Program-made: the position numbers and the translations under genes
DNA from: an uncultured Pseudomonadales bacterium
GTDB lineage: Bacteria > Pseudomonadota > Gammaproteobacteria > Pseudomonadales > Porticoccaceae
Assembly (NCBI GenBank): GCA_943846685.1
Contig: OX044363.1
Span: forward strand, 972,001 to 1,036,000
Length of the DNA stretch: 64,000 nucleotides
Direction: 5' to 3'
Shown here: positions 17,908 through 25,972 of the stretch, one piece after another
Numbering within the stretch: the first letter of the stretch is position 1
How the letters are laid out: every line of letters begins with the position of its first letter
The notes under the pieces: generated by a model
The model's database searches: none
Told to the model about the DNA's origin: nothing
Seen by the model: the letters and a program-made list of their open reading frames with translations, nothing else

Positions 17908-19230
17908 ATGACTGCAATAAAGAGCAATATAGGTGACTTTAATCGTCAGCTTGGAGACTTTATAGATCTGTCGCCAACGCCATTTCATGCGGTCTCATCC
18001 ATGGCCGAAATGCTCACGGACGCAGGCTTTACTGCTCTTAATGAAGCTCAAGAATGGTCATTGGAGAAGGGCGGAAAATACTTTGTTACTCGAAATGGTT
18101 CCTCCCTGATTGCTTTTGTTGTCGGCACCAATGGGCTCGCCGAAACGGGTATTCGCATGGCGGGCGCGCACACAGATAGCCCCTGCCTGATGGTTAAGCC
18201 GCAACCGGAGCTATTAAATAACCAGTACTTTCAGCTCGGCGTTGAGGTCTATGGAGGCGCGCTGTTAAATCCCTGGTTTGATCGCGACCTGTCAATTGCC
18301 GGGCGGCTTGTCTACAAGGACAGGGATGCTCAATTAAAACAGAAGCTGATTAACTTCGAAGACCCGATAGCGGTGATTCCAAGCTTGGCCATTCATCTGG
18401 ATCGCGAGGCTAATTCCGGTCGTACTATTAATCCGCAAACAGATATCCCACCCATATTGATGCAGGCTCAAGAGAAACAGGATTTTAATCAATTGCTCAG
18501 CAAGCGCTTTCTAGCGGATGGCGAGCAGGTGATGGACTATGAGCTGTGCCTCTATGATGTTCAGCAAGCAGCCACTGTGGGGCTTAATAAAGAATTTTTT
18601 GCCGCCGCGAGACTGGATAACCTGCTTAGCTGTTTTGTTGCCACCAAGGCATTGATTGAAGCTGAGACCCATAGCACCTCATTAATCGTCTGCAATGATC
18701 ATGAAGAGGTTGGCAGTGTCTCTTCTGTAGGTGCCGATGGCCCGTTCCTGGAATCAGTGGTTGAACGCTTATGCCTAAAAGTAAATGATAGTCAGGTAGC
18801 CAATAAGTCTCGTGTACTGGGCAGTTCACTGTTGATCTCCTGCGACAATGCCCATGCGGTGCATCCAAATTTTGCCAGTAAACATGACGCTGGCCACAGC
18901 CCATTACTCAATGGCGGACCAGTGATTAAAGTTAATGTGAAGCAGCGTTACGCGACCAATGGCGTCACTGCGAGTTTATTTAGACAGATGTGCGAAATGG
19001 TTGATGTACCGGTGCAGACCTTTGTCTCGCGCAGTGATTTGGGTTGCGGCAGCACTATTGGGCCTATGACCTCAGCAAAGCTGGGTGTGCCAACGCTGGA
19101 TGTAGGTATTCCCCAATTGGCCATGCACTCCTGCCGTGAACTCACTGGATCTGCAGATCCGCAGCGTCTGTCAAAAGTGTTAGCGCACTTCTTCAACCTG
19201 CCCGGCAAGCTTAAAGTTGATCTGGAATAA
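17908..19230 (+). CDS. apeB: M18 family aminopeptidase
   Basis: 440 aa zinc aminopeptidase of the aspartyl aminopeptidase family. Metal and catalytic motifs: GAHTDSPCL (about 87-95), CNDHEEVGS, HAVHPNF...KHD and SDLGCGSTIGP. Bacterial members (ApeB, putative aminopeptidase 2) cleave N-terminal residues from peptides in the cytoplasm. An AAGGAA ribosome-binding site precedes the ATG. trpS follows after about 95 bp. Confidence 0.92.
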   Translation: MTAIKSNIGDFNRQLGDFIDLSPTPFHAVSSMAEMLTDAGFTALNEAQEWSLEKGGKYFVTRNGSSLIAFVVGTNGLAETGIRMAGAHTDSPCLMVKPQPELLNNQYFQLGVEVYGGALLNPWFDRDLSIAGRLVYKDRDAQLKQKLINFEDPIAVIPSLAIHLDREANSGRTINPQTDIPPILMQAQEKQDFNQLLSKRFLADGEQVMDYELCLYDVQQAATVGLNKEFFAAARLDNLLSCFVATKALIEAETHSTSLIVCNDHEEVGSVSSVGADGPFLESVVERLCLKVNDSQVANKSRVLGSSLLISCDNAHAVHPNFASKHDAGHSPLLNGGPVIKVNVKQRYATNGVTASLFRQMCEMVDVPVQTFVSRSDLGCGSTIGPMTSAKLGVPTLDVGIPQLAMHSCRELTGSADPQRLSKVLAHFFNLPGKLKVDLE

Positions 19231-19324
19231 GCTTTAACTGCGACTTAATCCAGTATCGATTATTATAGGCAGATGCTAGAAATAAACAGATCAATAATCA
19301 AAACAAATAAAAAATAGAGTATTT

Positions 19325-20332
19325 ATGAGTAAGCAGCGTGTTTTAACCGGTATCACAACCTCTGGAGCCCCTCATTTAGGCAACTATGTGGGCGCCATTC
19401 GACCGGCTATTGAAGCCAGTCGCACTGGTGACTTCGAGTCCTTTTTCTTTTTGGCCGACTACCATGCGCTGATCAAATCTCAGGACCCCGAATTAGTCCA
19501 TCAATCCACCATGGAAATTGCCGCCGCTTGGCTGGCACTGGGCTTGGATACCGACAAGGTAACTTTTTACCGCCAGTCAGATATTCCCGAGATAACCGAG
19601 TTGACCTGGTTTTTAACCTGTATGACTGCCAAGGGTTTAATGAACCGTGCCCATGCCTACAAGGGCGCAGTTCAGGCCAATGAAGAGGCCGGTGAAGATG
19701 CTGATTTTGGTATCAATATGGGATTGTTTAGCTACCCGATTCTGATGGCTGCAGATATTTTAATGTTCAATGCCCATAAGATTCCCGTGGGCCGAGACCA
19801 GATACAGCACGTAGAAATGGCCCGCGATGTGGCTGGACGATTTAATCATCACTACGGCGAGCACTTTGTGCTGCCGACAGCGGTGGTTGATGACAAGGTG
19901 GCAGTTCTTCAGGGTCTCGACGGCCGCAAGATGAGCAAGAGCTATGGCAATACTATTCCGTTGTTTTTAACCGCCAAGAAGCTGAAAAAACATATCAACA
20001 AAATTAAAACCAATCTGCTTGAGCCGGGTGAACCGAAAGATCCGGATAGCTCTGCGGTGTTCCAGATTTGGAAGGCCTTTGCCACTGAGGAGCAGACGGC
20101 TGCGATGCGCGAGGAGTTTGCCAATGGTATCGCCTGGGGTGAGGCTAAAAAGCAGTTATTTGAGCTTGTCGACGGTCAGTTGGCTGAGGCTCGAGAGCGT
20201 TATGACAGGTTAATGGAAAACCCTGCAGAGATTGAACTGATACTACAGAAGGGCGCGGAGAAGGCGCGTAAAGAGAGCAGTGCACTGTTGGCCAAGCTGC
20301 GTCATGCGGTGGGAATACGCGCGCTGAAATAA
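19325..20332 (+). CDS. trpS: tryptophanyl-tRNA synthetase
   Basis: 335 aa class I synthetase. HIGH-equivalent HLGN at residues 17-20 ([15 protein letters not shown]) and KMSKS at 202-206 ([10 protein letters not shown]). The sequence fits the TrpRS form close to E. coli TrpS ([16 protein letters not shown]). It charges tRNA-Trp. Confidence 0.96.
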   Translation: MSKQRVLTGITTSGAPHLGNYVGAIRPAIEASRTGDFESFFFLADYHALIKSQDPELVHQSTMEIAAAWLALGLDTDKVTFYRQSDIPEITELTWFLTCMTAKGLMNRAHAYKGAVQANEEAGEDADFGINMGLFSYPILMAADILMFNAHKIPVGRDQIQHVEMARDVAGRFNHHYGEHFVLPTAVVDDKVAVLQGLDGRKMSKSYGNTIPLFLTAKKLKKHINKIKTNLLEPGEPKDPDSSAVFQIWKAFATEEQTAAMREEFANGIAWGEAKKQLFELVDGQLAEARERYDRLMENPAEIELILQKGAEKARKESSALLAKLRHAVGIRALK

Positions 20333-20414
20333 GCCTTAGATTGTTTCCCGGCTAGAGATGGCTGGAAATATAAAAATTCAACTTATTGCTAATGAGAATT
20401 GAACCATAGCGCGC

Positions 20415-20420
20415 TATAAT
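20415..20420 (+). promoter_or_regulatory. consensus -10 element before the cytochrome c gene
   Basis: A perfect TATAAT lies 47 bases before the ATG at 20467. No good -35 hexamer is found at 16-18 bases upstream, so an activator or an extended -10 may be needed. The preceding TTGCTAATGAGAATTGA has weak resemblance to a Fur-type site, but I would not call it one. Confidence 0.45.
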
Positions 20421-20466
20421 GCCGCCGAATTTATTGATATCACGTTTTTACTGGAGATGCCCTTTA

Positions 20467-20916
20467 ATGAATATAATCATTAGTCGCCGATTGAAAAGTT
20501 TTCTATTACTCACTTTAGCCACCTCGCTTTTGTGGGGCTGTGGCTCCAGCGACAAGACTGTTGAGCTAACAGCTACTCAGGAACAGCAGGTTGCTGAGAG
20601 AATTGCACCAGAGGGTCATGTGTCTATGGCTGGTCAGGTTGCCGCTACGTCCTTAACCAGTGCTGCAGGCGCGGCTCGTTCAGGTTCAGATATCTATGCA
20701 ACCAACTGTATTGCCTGTCATAGCTCTGGTGTTGCCGGCGCACCAATTCTTGGTGATGTTGCCGACTGGACTGCCCGTTTGGGTAAGGGTCTGGAAACGG
20801 TTTATACCAATGCGATCGCTGGTATTGGCGCTATGCCTGCACGCGGTACCTGCATGGACTGTAGCGATGACGAAGTGAAAGCGGCTATTGATCATATTCT
20901 TGATAACAGCAAGTAG
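20467..20916 (+). CDS. cytochrome c5-like lipoprotein
   Basis: 149 aa from the ATG at 20467; the in-frame upstream ATG at 20419 overlaps a -10 element and would spoil the signal peptide. The signal peptide ends in the lipobox LLWGC, so the protein should be lipid-anchored. A linker follows, then a mono-heme c domain with CIACH (heme Cys-Cys-His), the axial-Met candidate in GIGAMPARG, and an extra cysteine pair CMDC typical of cytochrome c5. Likely a periplasmic electron carrier; its partner oxidase or reductase is not in the window. Confidence 0.9.
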   Translation: MNIIISRRLKSFLLLTLATSLLWGCGSSDKTVELTATQEQQVAERIAPEGHVSMAGQVAATSLTSAAGAARSGSDIYATNCIACHSSGVAGAPILGDVADWTARLGKGLETVYTNAIAGIGAMPARGTCMDCSDDEVKAAIDHILDNSK

Positions 20917-20931
20917 ATCCTAGTCTCTGTC

Positions 20932-20965
20932 CCGCCCTAAAATACTCCGATAGTTTTTAGGGCGG
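20932..20965 (+). terminator. terminator-like hairpin after the cytochrome c gene
   Basis: Perfect 11-bp stem CCGCCCTAAAA / TTTTAGGGCGG with a 12-base loop, 16 bases after the stop. The T-run (ATTTTT) comes only after a six-base spacer, so it may be a weak terminator or an mRNA-stabilising stem. Confidence 0.6.
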
Positions 20966-21088
20966 AACAACATTTTTCCCCTCTTATAATAATCATTACA
21001 ATCTCAGTCATTACTCTATTGATTACTGAGCACCTCATAGAAAGTACTTCAAATAAAGCATCTTTCCAAATATCTGGGAGCCCCAGCT

Positions 21089-22165
21089 ATGGTTCTAAAT
21101 ACAAATAAACTCGTGATCGCAGTATCTCTTGTGCTCAGTGGTTTTTTCGCGGTAGAAATGATGACCCAGTTACTTTCTGAGGATAAACCCGTTGCGCCGA
21201 GCAAAATTTTATTTGGCTCCTGTGCCGATCAAAATAAACCCCAACCAATTTGGAACTCGATCAATAAAGAACAGCCAGATGTCTTTTTATTTCTTGGGGA
21301 TAATATTTATGCCGACACAGAGAACAGAGAAGTCTTTGAACAACAATACGCTCAATTAAACGCCAAGCCGGGTTTTCAGACACTGCGTGAAAATAGCCAA
21401 ATTCTCGCAACCTGGGATGACCATGACTACGGCGTCGATGATGGCGGTGCCGACTATCCGGCAAAAGAGCTGTCACGCCAGGTGTTTTTGGACTTCTGGG
21501 GAGAGCCTGAAGACTCACAGCGACGCAGCCGAGACTGGGGTATTTACAAGGCCAGCTATTTTGGTGCTAAAGATCAGCGAGTACAGATTATTATGCTCGA
21601 TACACGCTGGAATCGAACCCCCTTAATCAGCCTTGTAAAAGAAGAGTATAAGGCCAAGCGTAAGATATTTAATAAGGGTCTCTATGTTCCCAGTGAAGAT
21701 CCACAGGCAACTATTTTAGGTGAGCAGCAATGGCAGCAACTCGAGCAAGATTTAAAGCAACCGGCTGACTTACGTATTATTGTTTCCAGTATTCAGGTGT
21801 TTTCTTATTTTACTGGTTTTGAATCATGGGCTAACTTCCCGCCAGAACAGCAACGAATGCTTGAGCTAATTAAAACTACTGAAGCGAAAAATGTGCTGTT
21901 TATCAGTGGTGATACCCACTCGGCTGAACTCAGCAAAATCACTGATGCGAGTGGCAATAGTCTGTTTGAATTGACTTCCAGCGGGCTGACCAATATCGAG
22001 GAAAATCCGAGTTCTAATCAGAACCGAGTGCAGGGGCCCTATACTGGGCAAAACTACGGTTTTATTGAGATTGATTGGCAGGCACCGGGACGACCAGTTT
22101 TATTCGGTGTCCGTGATGTTCAAGGTCGTACGCAATTTTCTCAGCAGATTTTGATTGATCAATAA
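21089..22165 (+). CDS. PhoD-like alkaline phosphatase/phosphodiesterase
   Basis: 358 aa. An N-terminal hydrophobic segment (about residues 8-26) acts as signal peptide or membrane anchor. The metallophosphatase motifs of the PhoD family follow: FGSCAD, FLFLGDNIYAD (about 71-81), TWDDHDYG (about 108-115) and ISGDTHSAEL (about 273-282). The family hydrolyses phosphate mono- and diesters, or phospholipid/teichoic headgroups, outside the cytoplasm. It is compact and lacks the N-terminal beta domain of Bacillus PhoD. GGGAG ribosome-binding site near 21076. No pho genes are adjacent. Confidence 0.85.
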   Translation: MVLNTNKLVIAVSLVLSGFFAVEMMTQLLSEDKPVAPSKILFGSCADQNKPQPIWNSINKEQPDVFLFLGDNIYADTENREVFEQQYAQLNAKPGFQTLRENSQILATWDDHDYGVDDGGADYPAKELSRQVFLDFWGEPEDSQRRSRDWGIYKASYFGAKDQRVQIIMLDTRWNRTPLISLVKEEYKAKRKIFNKGLYVPSEDPQATILGEQQWQQLEQDLKQPADLRIIVSSIQVFSYFTGFESWANFPPEQQRMLELIKTTEAKNVLFISGDTHSAELSKITDASGNSLFELTSSGLTNIEENPSSNQNRVQGPYTGQNYGFIEIDWQAPGRPVLFGVRDVQGRTQFSQQILIDQ

Positions 22166-22185
22166 CTAACCGTCTTATCATATGA

Positions 22186-22225
22186 GCCCCATCCTAAAAT
22201 GCTTAGAAGCTTTTCAGAATGGGGC
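22186..22225. terminator. inverted repeat between convergent phosphatase and pckA genes
   Basis: GCCCCAT (22186-22192) pairs with ATGGGGC (22219-22225), with a partly paired interior (CTAAAA/TTTTCAG). The position between two convergent genes suggests a bidirectional terminator, though T-runs are poor on both strands. Confidence 0.5.
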
Positions 22226-22235
22226 AGATAATAAA

Positions 22236-23801
22236 TTAATCGACAGCAACTGCCTCTAACTGTGGGCCAGCATCAATTATCTCCTGAGATGGTGCAAAGC
22301 TGACAATATTCTCAACAAACAAACCAGCTAGCTTGGCAGCCTGTTCATCGTAAGCTTCGGTATTGTCCCAGGCATTGCGAGGATTGAGATATTTGCTGTC
22401 GACACCATCAATGGCCAGTGGCACGTCAAGATTCAATACATTCAGATGTTCAGTGGCACAGCCCTCCAGCGAACCGTTGGTGATAGCGGTCACCACAGCT
22501 CTGGTCACTGGAATCGGGAAGCGGTTACCTTTGCCACCGGTACCACCAGAGCCACCGGTCCAGCCGGTATTAACCAGATAGACTTTAGAGCCAAACTCTT
22601 CGATGCGACGCATTAGCAGCTCTGCGTAGACACTCGCCGGACGCGGCATAAAGGGTGCACCAAAACAGGTGGAGAAGGTTGGGTGAATTCCCGCTTCTGC
22701 GCCGATCTCTGTGGAGCCAACCCGTGCGGTGTAACCGCTTAAGAAGTGATAGGCCGCCGCTTCCTTACTGAGCAGCGATACTGGCGGTAATACACCAGTT
22801 ACATCACAGGTCAGGAAAATAATATTGTGGGGCTCGCCGGACTGATTTTCCAGACAGCGTTTCTCAACATGTTCAAGAGGATAGCTGCAGCGACCATTTT
22901 CGGTCAGTGAGGTGTCGCAGTAGTCCGCAGTGTGCTGATTGTCGGAGATAACCACGTTTTCAATAATCGCCCCAAAGCGAATGGCATCCCATATTACCGG
23001 TTCATTTTTTTGGCTCAGATCAATGGTCTTGGCATAGCAGCCGCCCTCAAGATTGAAGACTGTACCTTTCGCCCAGCCGTGTTCGTCATCGCCAATTAGA
23101 TAGCGATCCGGGTCTGCGGAAAGAGTGGTTTTTCCGGTACCAGAAAGGCCAAAAAACAGTGCTGTATCACCGTCTTCACCGACATTAGAGGCGCAGTGCA
23201 TAGGCATCACATCTTTTTCCGGCAAGAGAAAATTCTGCACTGAGAACATGGCTTTTTTCATTTCACCGGCATAGCGCATTCCGGCAAGCAGTACTTTGCG
23301 CTGGGCGAAGTTAATAATAACCGCGCCATCGCTATTGGTACCGTCCCGCTGTGGATCACAGACAAAGTTTGCCGCGTGAAGTATTGTCCACTTCTGTTTA
23401 TTGGTGGGATTGTATTTTTCGGCACGGATAAACATATTGCGCGCAAACAGAGAGTGCCATGCAGTCTCGGTAGTCACTTTGACAGGAATAAAATGTTGCA
23501 GATCCTGACCCACATGAAGGTGAGAAACAAAACGCTCTTTCTCTGCAATATAAGCAGCCACACGTTCCCAGAGAGCATCAAATTTTGCCGCATCAAAGGG
23601 GCGGTTGACCGGGCCCCAGTCGATTGAGTCGCTAGAACTGGGCTCATCAACGATAAATCGATCCGCTGGTGATCTTCCGCTACGTTTGCCGGTGAGGGCT
23701 AAGAATGCACCGGTGTCAGCGAGGTGTCCTTCACCGCGTTTGATTGCTGTCTCTATTAGCTCGGCTGAGCTTGGGTCAGTATGTACAACTACTTCGGACA
23801 T
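22236..23801 (-). CDS. pckA: phosphoenolpyruvate carboxykinase (ATP)
   Basis: 521 aa. P-loop GLSGTGKT at residues 218-225, the PEPCK-specific kinase-2 region LIGDDEHGW (about 235-243), and [14 protein letters not shown] near the N-terminus identify the ATP-dependent enzyme. It converts oxaloacetate to PEP in gluconeogenesis. A GAGGAAG ribosome-binding site lies before the ATG. It follows hslO on the same strand; E. coli has the same yrfG-hslR-hslO-pckA order. Confidence 0.96.
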   Translation of the reverse strand: MSEVVVHTDPSSAELIETAIKRGEGHLADTGAFLALTGKRSGRSPADRFIVDEPSSSDSIDWGPVNRPFDAAKFDALWERVAAYIAEKERFVSHLHVGQDLQHFIPVKVTTETAWHSLFARNMFIRAEKYNPTNKQKWTILHAANFVCDPQRDGTNSDGAVIINFAQRKVLLAGMRYAGEMKKAMFSVQNFLLPEKDVMPMHCASNVGEDGDTALFFGLSGTGKTTLSADPDRYLIGDDEHGWAKGTVFNLEGGCYAKTIDLSQKNEPVIWDAIRFGAIIENVVISDNQHTADYCDTSLTENGRCSYPLEHVEKRCLENQSGEPHNIIFLTCDVTGVLPPVSLLSKEAAAYHFLSGYTARVGSTEIGAEAGIHPTFSTCFGAPFMPRPASVYAELLMRRIEEFGSKVYLVNTGWTGGSGGTGGKGNRFPIPVTRAVVTAITNGSLEGCATEHLNVLNLDVPLAIDGVDSKYLNPRNAWDNTEAYDEQAAKLAGLFVENIVSFAPSQEIIDAGPQLEAVAVD

Positions 23802-23935
23802 TTTCTTCCTCTCTTCCTAAGGTGAACGAAAATAAATGGATGCTTTTCCATTAGCTTATTAATTATGCCAGATAAATTTTCCTAATATATGGCTGGCACT
23901 GTATTTCTTCCCTGCTAAAACTATTCGTGTAAAGG

Positions 23936-24814
23936 TTAGTGTAGCGGATTATTTGGTGGGTCAAATAGTTCGGAAATATCTCCTACAGTGAATCTATATT
24001 GGTGTGAGCAAAATTCACAGGTAATCAAAATAAGTCCCTGCTCTAAGGACATCTCGACCACTTCTTCGCGTCCGATAGAGATCAGTGCAGACTCGGTTCG
24101 CTGTCTTGAACAGCTGCAAGAAAAACCCATTGGCTGTGGATCAAAAAGTCGTAATTGCTGTTCATGGAATAACCGGTATAACTGATCATTATGGGACAGT
24201 TCCAATTGTTCTGCACTGGAAAGGGTTTCAAATAGCACTGACAGGTGCTGCCAGTCATCGGCACTTTTCTCTGCATCAATGGATGAGGGAAGTTGCTGAA
24301 TTAGCATTCCCGAGGCCGATTGTGCGTTTGAAGCCAACTTGATTTTGGTCGGCAATTGCTCGGACTGGTGAAAATAGTACTCCAGACACTGACTGAGATT
24401 TTCTCCATCCAGAGCAACAACACCCTGATAGCGCTCTTTGCCCTCAGGCTCAATGGTTATAGCCAGAGTTGCAGTGCCGAGCAGCTCCTGCAGGCCGCTG
24501 ATATCACCGAGGTTGTCGAAGTCTCCGCGGACAATACCGCGCAGCTTATCCCCCTGAGAGCATTCTGCCATCAGGGTGGTGACTGGGCCATCGCCTCTGG
24601 CCTGAATTGTAATCATGCCGGTATCTTTGAGCATGGTGCTGATCAGGCTGACAGCGGCGATAAACTCACCAAATAGCAAGGCTACCTGTGGCGGGTATTG
24701 TTGGTTCGCCAAAAGCTCCTGATAGGTTGCTGACAAGGTGGTTATTTCGCCACGTATATCAGTGCCATCAAAGAGAAAGCGTTGCAGGCTGTCTTGGGGG
24801 TTGTCGATAGTCAT
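23936..24814 (-). CDS. hslO: redox-regulated chaperone Hsp33
   Basis: 292 aa from the ATG at 24814. A longer frame opens at 24880, but a promoter-like sequence sits between the two starts and the family begins near DSLQRFLFDGTDIRGE. The C-terminal zinc switch is CSCS...CEFC (CxC and CxxC pairs), which releases zinc and activates the chaperone under oxidative stress. It lies downstream of hslR on the minus strand, as in E. coli. Confidence 0.93.
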   Translation of the reverse strand: MTIDNPQDSLQRFLFDGTDIRGEITTLSATYQELLANQQYPPQVALLFGEFIAAVSLISTMLKDTGMITIQARGDGPVTTLMAECSQGDKLRGIVRGDFDNLGDISGLQELLGTATLAITIEPEGKERYQGVVALDGENLSQCLEYYFHQSEQLPTKIKLASNAQSASGMLIQQLPSSIDAEKSADDWQHLSVLFETLSSAEQLELSHNDQLYRLFHEQQLRLFDPQPMGFSCSCSRQRTESALISIGREEVVEMSLEQGLILITCEFCSHQYRFTVGDISELFDPPNNPLH

Positions 24815-24823
24815 AGGGCGCGT

Positions 24824-24851
24824 ATTGTACTGATATTTCTGTTTGAGCCAA
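24824..24851 (-). promoter_or_regulatory. sigma-70-like promoter for hslO
   Basis: Read on the minus strand: -35 TTGGCT (24851-24846), 16-base spacer, -10 TACAAT (24829-24824). Transcription would begin just upstream of the ATG at 24814, leaving a very short leader. This supports the shorter hslO start and gives hslO a promoter of its own behind hslR. Confidence 0.5.
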
Positions 24852-24883
24852 TTTATTTCTTGGGCCGCTTTTACAAGCATAGG

Positions 24884-25273
24884 TTACTTACTTAAAAAGC
24901 GATGAATTTGGCGGCGCTGTTTCTTGTTGGGTCTGCCATCGCTGACCACTGTACTATTGGCCGCTTTGCGTTGGGCGCTCTGTTTCTCTCTCAGCTCAAT
25001 GCTCTCTGCGGTTTCGTTGTAAAGCAGCATGGCTTCGGGCGCGCCTCGGCGTTGCTCTGAAAGGGCAATAACTTCAACGGTTTTACTGTCAAACCCCTGA
25101 CGTATTGTCAGTACGGTGCCCACTTCAAGTTGGCGGCTGGCTTTTGATTTATTGCCATCAATATGGACTTTGCCGTTTTCGATTGCAGATTTAGCCAGAG
25201 AGCGAGTTTTAAAAAAACGCGCAGCCCAGAGCCATTTATCGATTCGCACCTTATCCATCGGCGGTTTACTCAT
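24884..25273 (-). CDS. hslR: heat shock protein Hsp15, ribosome-associated RNA-binding protein
   Basis: 129 aa. An S4 RNA-binding domain spans about residues 8-70 (VRIDKWLWAARFFKTRSLAKSAIENGKVHIDG), followed by a basic C-terminal tail rich in Arg/Lys (GRPNKKQRRQIHRFL). Hsp15 binds stalled 50S subunits that carry peptidyl-tRNA. Its ATG overlaps the stop of the upstream HAD gene by four bases (ATGA). Confidence 0.93.
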   Translation of the reverse strand: MSKPPMDKVRIDKWLWAARFFKTRSLAKSAIENGKVHIDGNKSKASRQLEVGTVLTIRQGFDSKTVEVIALSEQRRGAPEAMLLYNETAESIELREKQSAQRKAANSTVVSDGRPNKKQRRQIHRFLSK

Positions 25274-25938
25274 TGCTTTTCAGTACTGAGAATCTGTTCA
25301 AATGAATTGATCATCGGAAAGTAACCAGACTTGCGCGGTTCCCCCTTACTGTCCGGCTGTTCTATACAGAGCAGATGCCCAATACCAAAGTTCTGAGCAG
25401 ACTGCAGGATTGCCTCTGAGTCATCGATAAACAGTGTGCGGGCGGGATCAAAGCCCTGAGACTCTTGCAGCTGCTGCCAGAATCTCTGATCTTCTTTCGG
25501 TTGGCCATAGTCGTGAGAAGAGACAACCGAGTCTAAAAGGCTCTCTATACCGGTTAGGGCAAACTTTATTTCAACGCTGCTACGATGGGCGTTGGTGACT
25601 AATATGCGCTGTTTATTGTGCAGGCCGAGCGTCTCGAGAAAGGGACGCACAAATGGTCGCTCGCCAATCAGGTGCTTAATTTCCTGTTTCAGCTCGATAA
25701 TATCCAGATTGAGTTCACGAGACCAAAAGTCGGTGCAGTACCAGTCGAGCGTGCCCCGAAGTTCGAGCATACGCTGCTGAAGAGTGCCGATCACTAAGTC
25801 GACAGAGGTATTGTTGTGCTCGGCGTAGCGTTTTGGCAGGTGATGCAGCCAGAAGAAATTGTCGAAATGGAGATCGAGTAAGGTCCCATCCATATCCAGA
25901 AGTACCGTATCTATATTCTGCCAATTTAATCTAATCAA
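25270..25938 (-). CDS. yrfG: HAD-superfamily hydrolase, GMP/IMP nucleotidase-like
   Basis: 222 aa. HAD motif I DMDGTLLD (about residues 15-22), motif II VTNAH, and motif III/IV region KEDQRFWQQL...TLFIDDSEAIL. Size and position next to hslR-hslO match E. coli YrfG, a purine nucleotide 5'-nucleotidase. The substrate is inferred from synteny. It overlaps hslR by four bases, so coupled translation is likely. Confidence 0.88.
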   Translation of the reverse strand: MIRLNWQNIDTVLLDMDGTLLDLHFDNFFWLHHLPKRYAEHNNTSVDLVIGTLQQRMLELRGTLDWYCTDFWSRELNLDIIELKQEIKHLIGERPFVRPFLETLGLHNKQRILVTNAHRSSVEIKFALTGIESLLDSVVSSHDYGQPKEDQRFWQQLQESQGFDPARTLFIDDSEAILQSAQNFGIGHLLCIEQPDSKGEPRKSGYFPMINSFEQILSTEKQ

Positions 25939-25972
25939 CTGTTATCCAACCTGTTTAAAAACCATTTTTAAC

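Noticed and set aside
20386..20404. Fur-like match TTGCTAATGAGAATTGA before the cytochrome gene
   Set aside because: Too few matches to the 19-bp consensus in an AT-rich context.
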